In this document: positions 62,141 through 64,000 of the stretch, piece by piece
Position numbering within the stretch: the stretch's first letter is position 1
Layout of the letters: each line of letters opens with the position of its first letter
Source of the DNA: Paraburkholderia phenazinium
GTDB taxonomy: Bacteria > Pseudomonadota > Gammaproteobacteria > Burkholderiales > Burkholderiaceae
DNA: 64,000 nucleotides
Assembly: GCF_900142845.1 (NCBI RefSeq)
Contig: NZ_FSRU01000002.1
Location: forward strand, 2,666,001-2,730,000
Direction: 5' to 3'
Made by a program: the position numbers and the translations under genes
The notes under the pieces: generated by a model
The model's input: only the letters and a program-made list of their open reading frames with translations
The model's database searches: none
Told to the model about the DNA's origin: nothing

Positions 62141-63148
62141 ATGGCGTTGCTTGAAGTAAAAGATCTGGGCGTGCGCTTCACACGACGCGACGCCTCGCCG
62201 GTGGATGCAGTGCAACGCGTGTCGTTCACGCTCGAAAAGGGCAAGACGCTGGGGATTGTCGGCGAATCGGGTTCAGGGAAAAGTCAGACGGTGATGGCGC
62301 TGCTCGGGCTCTTGCCCGGCAACGGCCAGGCCTCCGGCGAAGCGCTCTACGCAGGACGCAACCTGCTGACGTTGAGCCAGCGCGAACTGAACCAGATTCG
62401 CGGCGATCGCATCGGCATGGTGTTCCAGGATCCGATGACCTCGCTCAACCCGTTTCTGACGGTCGAGCGGCAGATGACCGAGGCCCTGCAACTGCACCGC
62501 GGCGTGTCGCGGCGCGAGGCGCGCCAGAAGGCCATCGAGGCGCTGCAGCGCGTGTGGATTCCGGATGCGGCGCGCCGCATCGACCGCTATCCGCACGAGT
62601 TCTCGGGCGGCATGCGCCAGCGCGTGACGATCGCCACGGCGCTGCTGACCGAGCCGGAAATCCTGATCGCCGACGAACCGACCACGGCGCTCGACGTGAC
62701 GGTGCAGGCGCAGATCATCGAACTGCTGCGCGAGCTGAACCGCGACCTGGGGACGGCGATCATTCTGATCACGCACGACATGGGCGTGGTCGCGGGACTC
62801 GCGGACGACGTGATGGTGATGTACGCGGGGCGGACGGTGGAACGCGCCGGCGCGCAGGCGCTCTTCGAGAACCCGACCCATCCGTACACACGTGGGCTGC
62901 TCGACGCGTTGCCGCGCATCGACGACAGCGACGGGACCCATGACATCGACGCGCCGCTGCGCACGATTGCGGGCAATCCGCCGGCGCCCGGCGAGGCGAT
63001 CGAAGGCTGCGCGTTTGCGCCGCGCTGTGCGCTGGCGAAAGAACGCTGCCACAGCACGCGACCCGAACTGGAGGCGATCGCCGGCGAGAAAGACGGCTGG
63101 CGTGCATGCTTGCGCCCGGTCGGCGAGATGATGGAGGTGGTGCGGTGA
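62141..63148 (+). CDS. oppD: oligopeptide ABC transporter ATPase OppD
   Basis: A 335-aa nucleotide-binding subunit. Walker A is GESGSGKS (41-48), signature FSGGMRQR near 155, Walker [13 protein letters not shown] near 177, followed by the H-loop THDMGVV. The C-terminal oligopeptide/dipeptide domain has the Cys-rich [22 protein letters not shown], which binds a 4Fe-4S cluster in some relatives. The start ATG at 62141 is 1 nt after the oppC stop; the stop overlaps the oppF start. Confidence 0.95.
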   Translation: MALLEVKDLGVRFTRRDASPVDAVQRVSFTLEKGKTLGIVGESGSGKSQTVMALLGLLPGNGQASGEALYAGRNLLTLSQRELNQIRGDRIGMVFQDPMTSLNPFLTVERQMTEALQLHRGVSRREARQKAIEALQRVWIPDAARRIDRYPHEFSGGMRQRVTIATALLTEPEILIADEPTTALDVTVQAQIIELLRELNRDLGTAIILITHDMGVVAGLADDVMVMYAGRTVERAGAQALFENPTHPYTRGLLDALPRIDDSDGTHDIDAPLRTIAGNPPAPGEAIEGCAFAPRCALAKERCHSTRPELEAIAGEKDGWRACLRPVGEMMEVVR

Positions 63149-64000
63149 GTGAGACGGCGACGCAAAGGACGGTGGATATGGGTAACGGGATGGCAGGAAT
63201 GCCGCTCGGCGGCGGCGCGGCGGGTGGCAATGCCGGCGCCGCGGTGGGCGAGTCCGTGCTGACGGTGCGCGATCTCAAGGTGCACTTCCGGGTGCCGCGC
63301 GGCGCGTATCCGTGGTCGTCGAAAGCGACGCTGCGCGCGGTCGACGGCGTGTCGTTCGAGGTTCGGCGCGGCGAGACGGTGGGGCTCGTCGGCGAGTCGG
63401 GTTGCGGCAAGTCGACGCTGGCGCGCGCGATCATCGGCTTGACGCCGGTGACCGCGGGCAGCGTGCGCTGGCGCGATACCGAAACCGTCAGCGACGGACG
63501 GCGGCCGGCCTCCGCCATGGAGCGGCTGCGCAAGGATGTGCAGATGGTGTTCCAGGATCCGCTCGCGTCGCTCGATCCGCGCATGACGATCGAGCAGATC
63601 GTCACCGAGCCGCTGAAGGTGCAACGCCCCGGGCTCGGACGCGACGAAACGCGTGCCCGCGTGGTGACGATGCTCGAACGCGTGGGGCTCGGCGCGCATC
63701 ATCTGTCGCGGTATGCGCATGAGTTTTCCGGCGGACAGTGTCAGCGAATCGGGATTGCGCGCGCTTTGGTGGGCGAGCCGCAACTGGTGATCTGCGACGA
63801 ACCGGTCTCCGCACTGGACGTGTCGATTCAGGCGCAGATCGTGAACCTGCTGCGCGATCTGCAGCGGGAGTTGCAGCTTTCCTTGCTGTTTGTCGCGCAT
63901 GACCTGGCCGTCGTCAAGGCGATCAGCCAGCGAGTCCTCGTGATGTACCTCGGGCGCGTAATGGAGCTCGGGACGCGGCACGAGGTGTATGGCTCGCCGC
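63145..64000 (+). CDS. oppF: oligopeptide ABC transporter ATPase OppF, cut by window edge
   Basis: The first 285 residues of the partner ATPase are in the window. The start is GTG at 63145, in a GTGA overlap with the oppD stop. Walker [10 protein letters not shown] (about 84-92), signature [15 protein letters not shown], Walker [13 protein letters not shown] (about 215) and H-loop VAHDLAVV are all present. The first ~35 residues are an unusual Met/Gly/Ala-rich leader ([16 protein letters not shown]) before the normal start at [13 protein letters not shown], so a later initiation codon cannot be excluded. The C-terminal part lies past 64000. Confidence 0.92.
   Translation, partial: MSETATQRTVDMGNGMAGMPLGGGAAGGNAGAAVGESVLTVRDLKVHFRVPRGAYPWSSKATLRAVDGVSFEVRRGETVGLVGESGCGKSTLARAIIGLTPVTAGSVRWRDTETVSDGRRPASAMERLRKDVQMVFQDPLASLDPRMTIEQIVTEPLKVQRPGLGRDETRARVVTMLERVGLGAHHLSRYAHEFSGGQCQRIGIARALVGEPQLVICDEPVSALDVSIQAQIVNLLRDLQRELQLSLLFVAHDLAVVKAISQRVLVMYLGRVMELGTRHEVYGSP

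Noticed and set aside
1..64000. tRNA genes, rRNA, insertion sequences, prophage or CRISPR arrays
   Set aside because: No cloverleaf-like sequence, transposase or integrase frame, or regularly spaced direct repeats were recognised on reading both strands.

Overview
The window reads as chromosomal DNA of a Burkholderia-group beta-proteobacterium (most likely Paraburkholderia). The grounds are high GC with strong G/C third positions, long spurious antisense frames, the ubiE-Tim44-ubiJ-ubiB-...-aspS-nudB-clsB gene order, and a hairpin-rich dispersed repeat at about 24.6 kb that I recognise from that group. The species is inference. No tRNA, rRNA, transposase, prophage or CRISPR array was seen.

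Layout. (1) 1-5.7 kb, minus strand: a fatty acid beta-oxidation operon, TetR regulator > acyl-CoA dehydrogenase > FadN-type hydroxyacyl-CoA dehydrogenase/enoyl-CoA hydratase > thiolase (cut by the window edge). An 18-bp palindrome sits at the regulator promoter. (2) 5.9-20.8 kb, minus strand: a housekeeping run with a 1364-aa FAD/Fe-S oxidoreductase, HIT protein, DUF971, ubiE, a Tim44-domain protein, ubiJ, ubiB, a methyltransferase, FmdB, DUF502, aspS, nudB and clsB. (3) 21.3-24.6 kb, plus strand: ilvA, a 5'-nucleotidase and queF. (4) 24.6-26.05 kb: an accessory patch with a dispersed repeat, two unrecognised genes in tandem, and an inverted bipartite motif. (5) 26.06-30.4 kb: a D-amino-acid module with RidA, N-acyl-D-amino-acid deacylase, an RpiR regulator and a divergent PLP D-amino-acid deaminase. 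(6) 30.4-35.4 kb: an MFS drug exporter with MarR, EcsC, an HSL-type hydrolase, a CHRD protein and a candidate small RNA. (7) 35.4-43.2 kb, minus strand: three LuxR-type response regulators, an aquaporin and a 1500-aa BvgS/EvgS-type hybrid kinase. (8) 43.5-45.8 kb: an MFS/LysR divergent pair. (9) 46.1-51.4 kb, plus strand: an operon for a ba3-type (B-family) heme-copper oxidase with three multiheme c-type cytochromes. (10) 51.4-54.2 kb: a chemoreceptor with a FliA-like promoter, and a DUF4239 protein. (11) 54.2-57.7 kb: a leucine-dehydrogenase-like enzyme with a divergent Lrp regulator, and a LysR/LysE pair. (12) 58.6 kb to the end: an oppABCDF oligopeptide transporter (oppF cut by the edge).

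How the genes fit together. Region 1 turns acyl-CoA into acetyl-CoA. Regions 5, 11 and 12 form a peptide/amino-acid theme: peptide uptake, D-amino-acid release and deamination, branched-chain amino acid deamination and amino acid export. Ubiquinone genes in region 2 and the oxidase in region 9 serve respiration. The least explained parts are the accessory patch (region 4) and the kinase/three-regulator/aquaporin locus (region 7).
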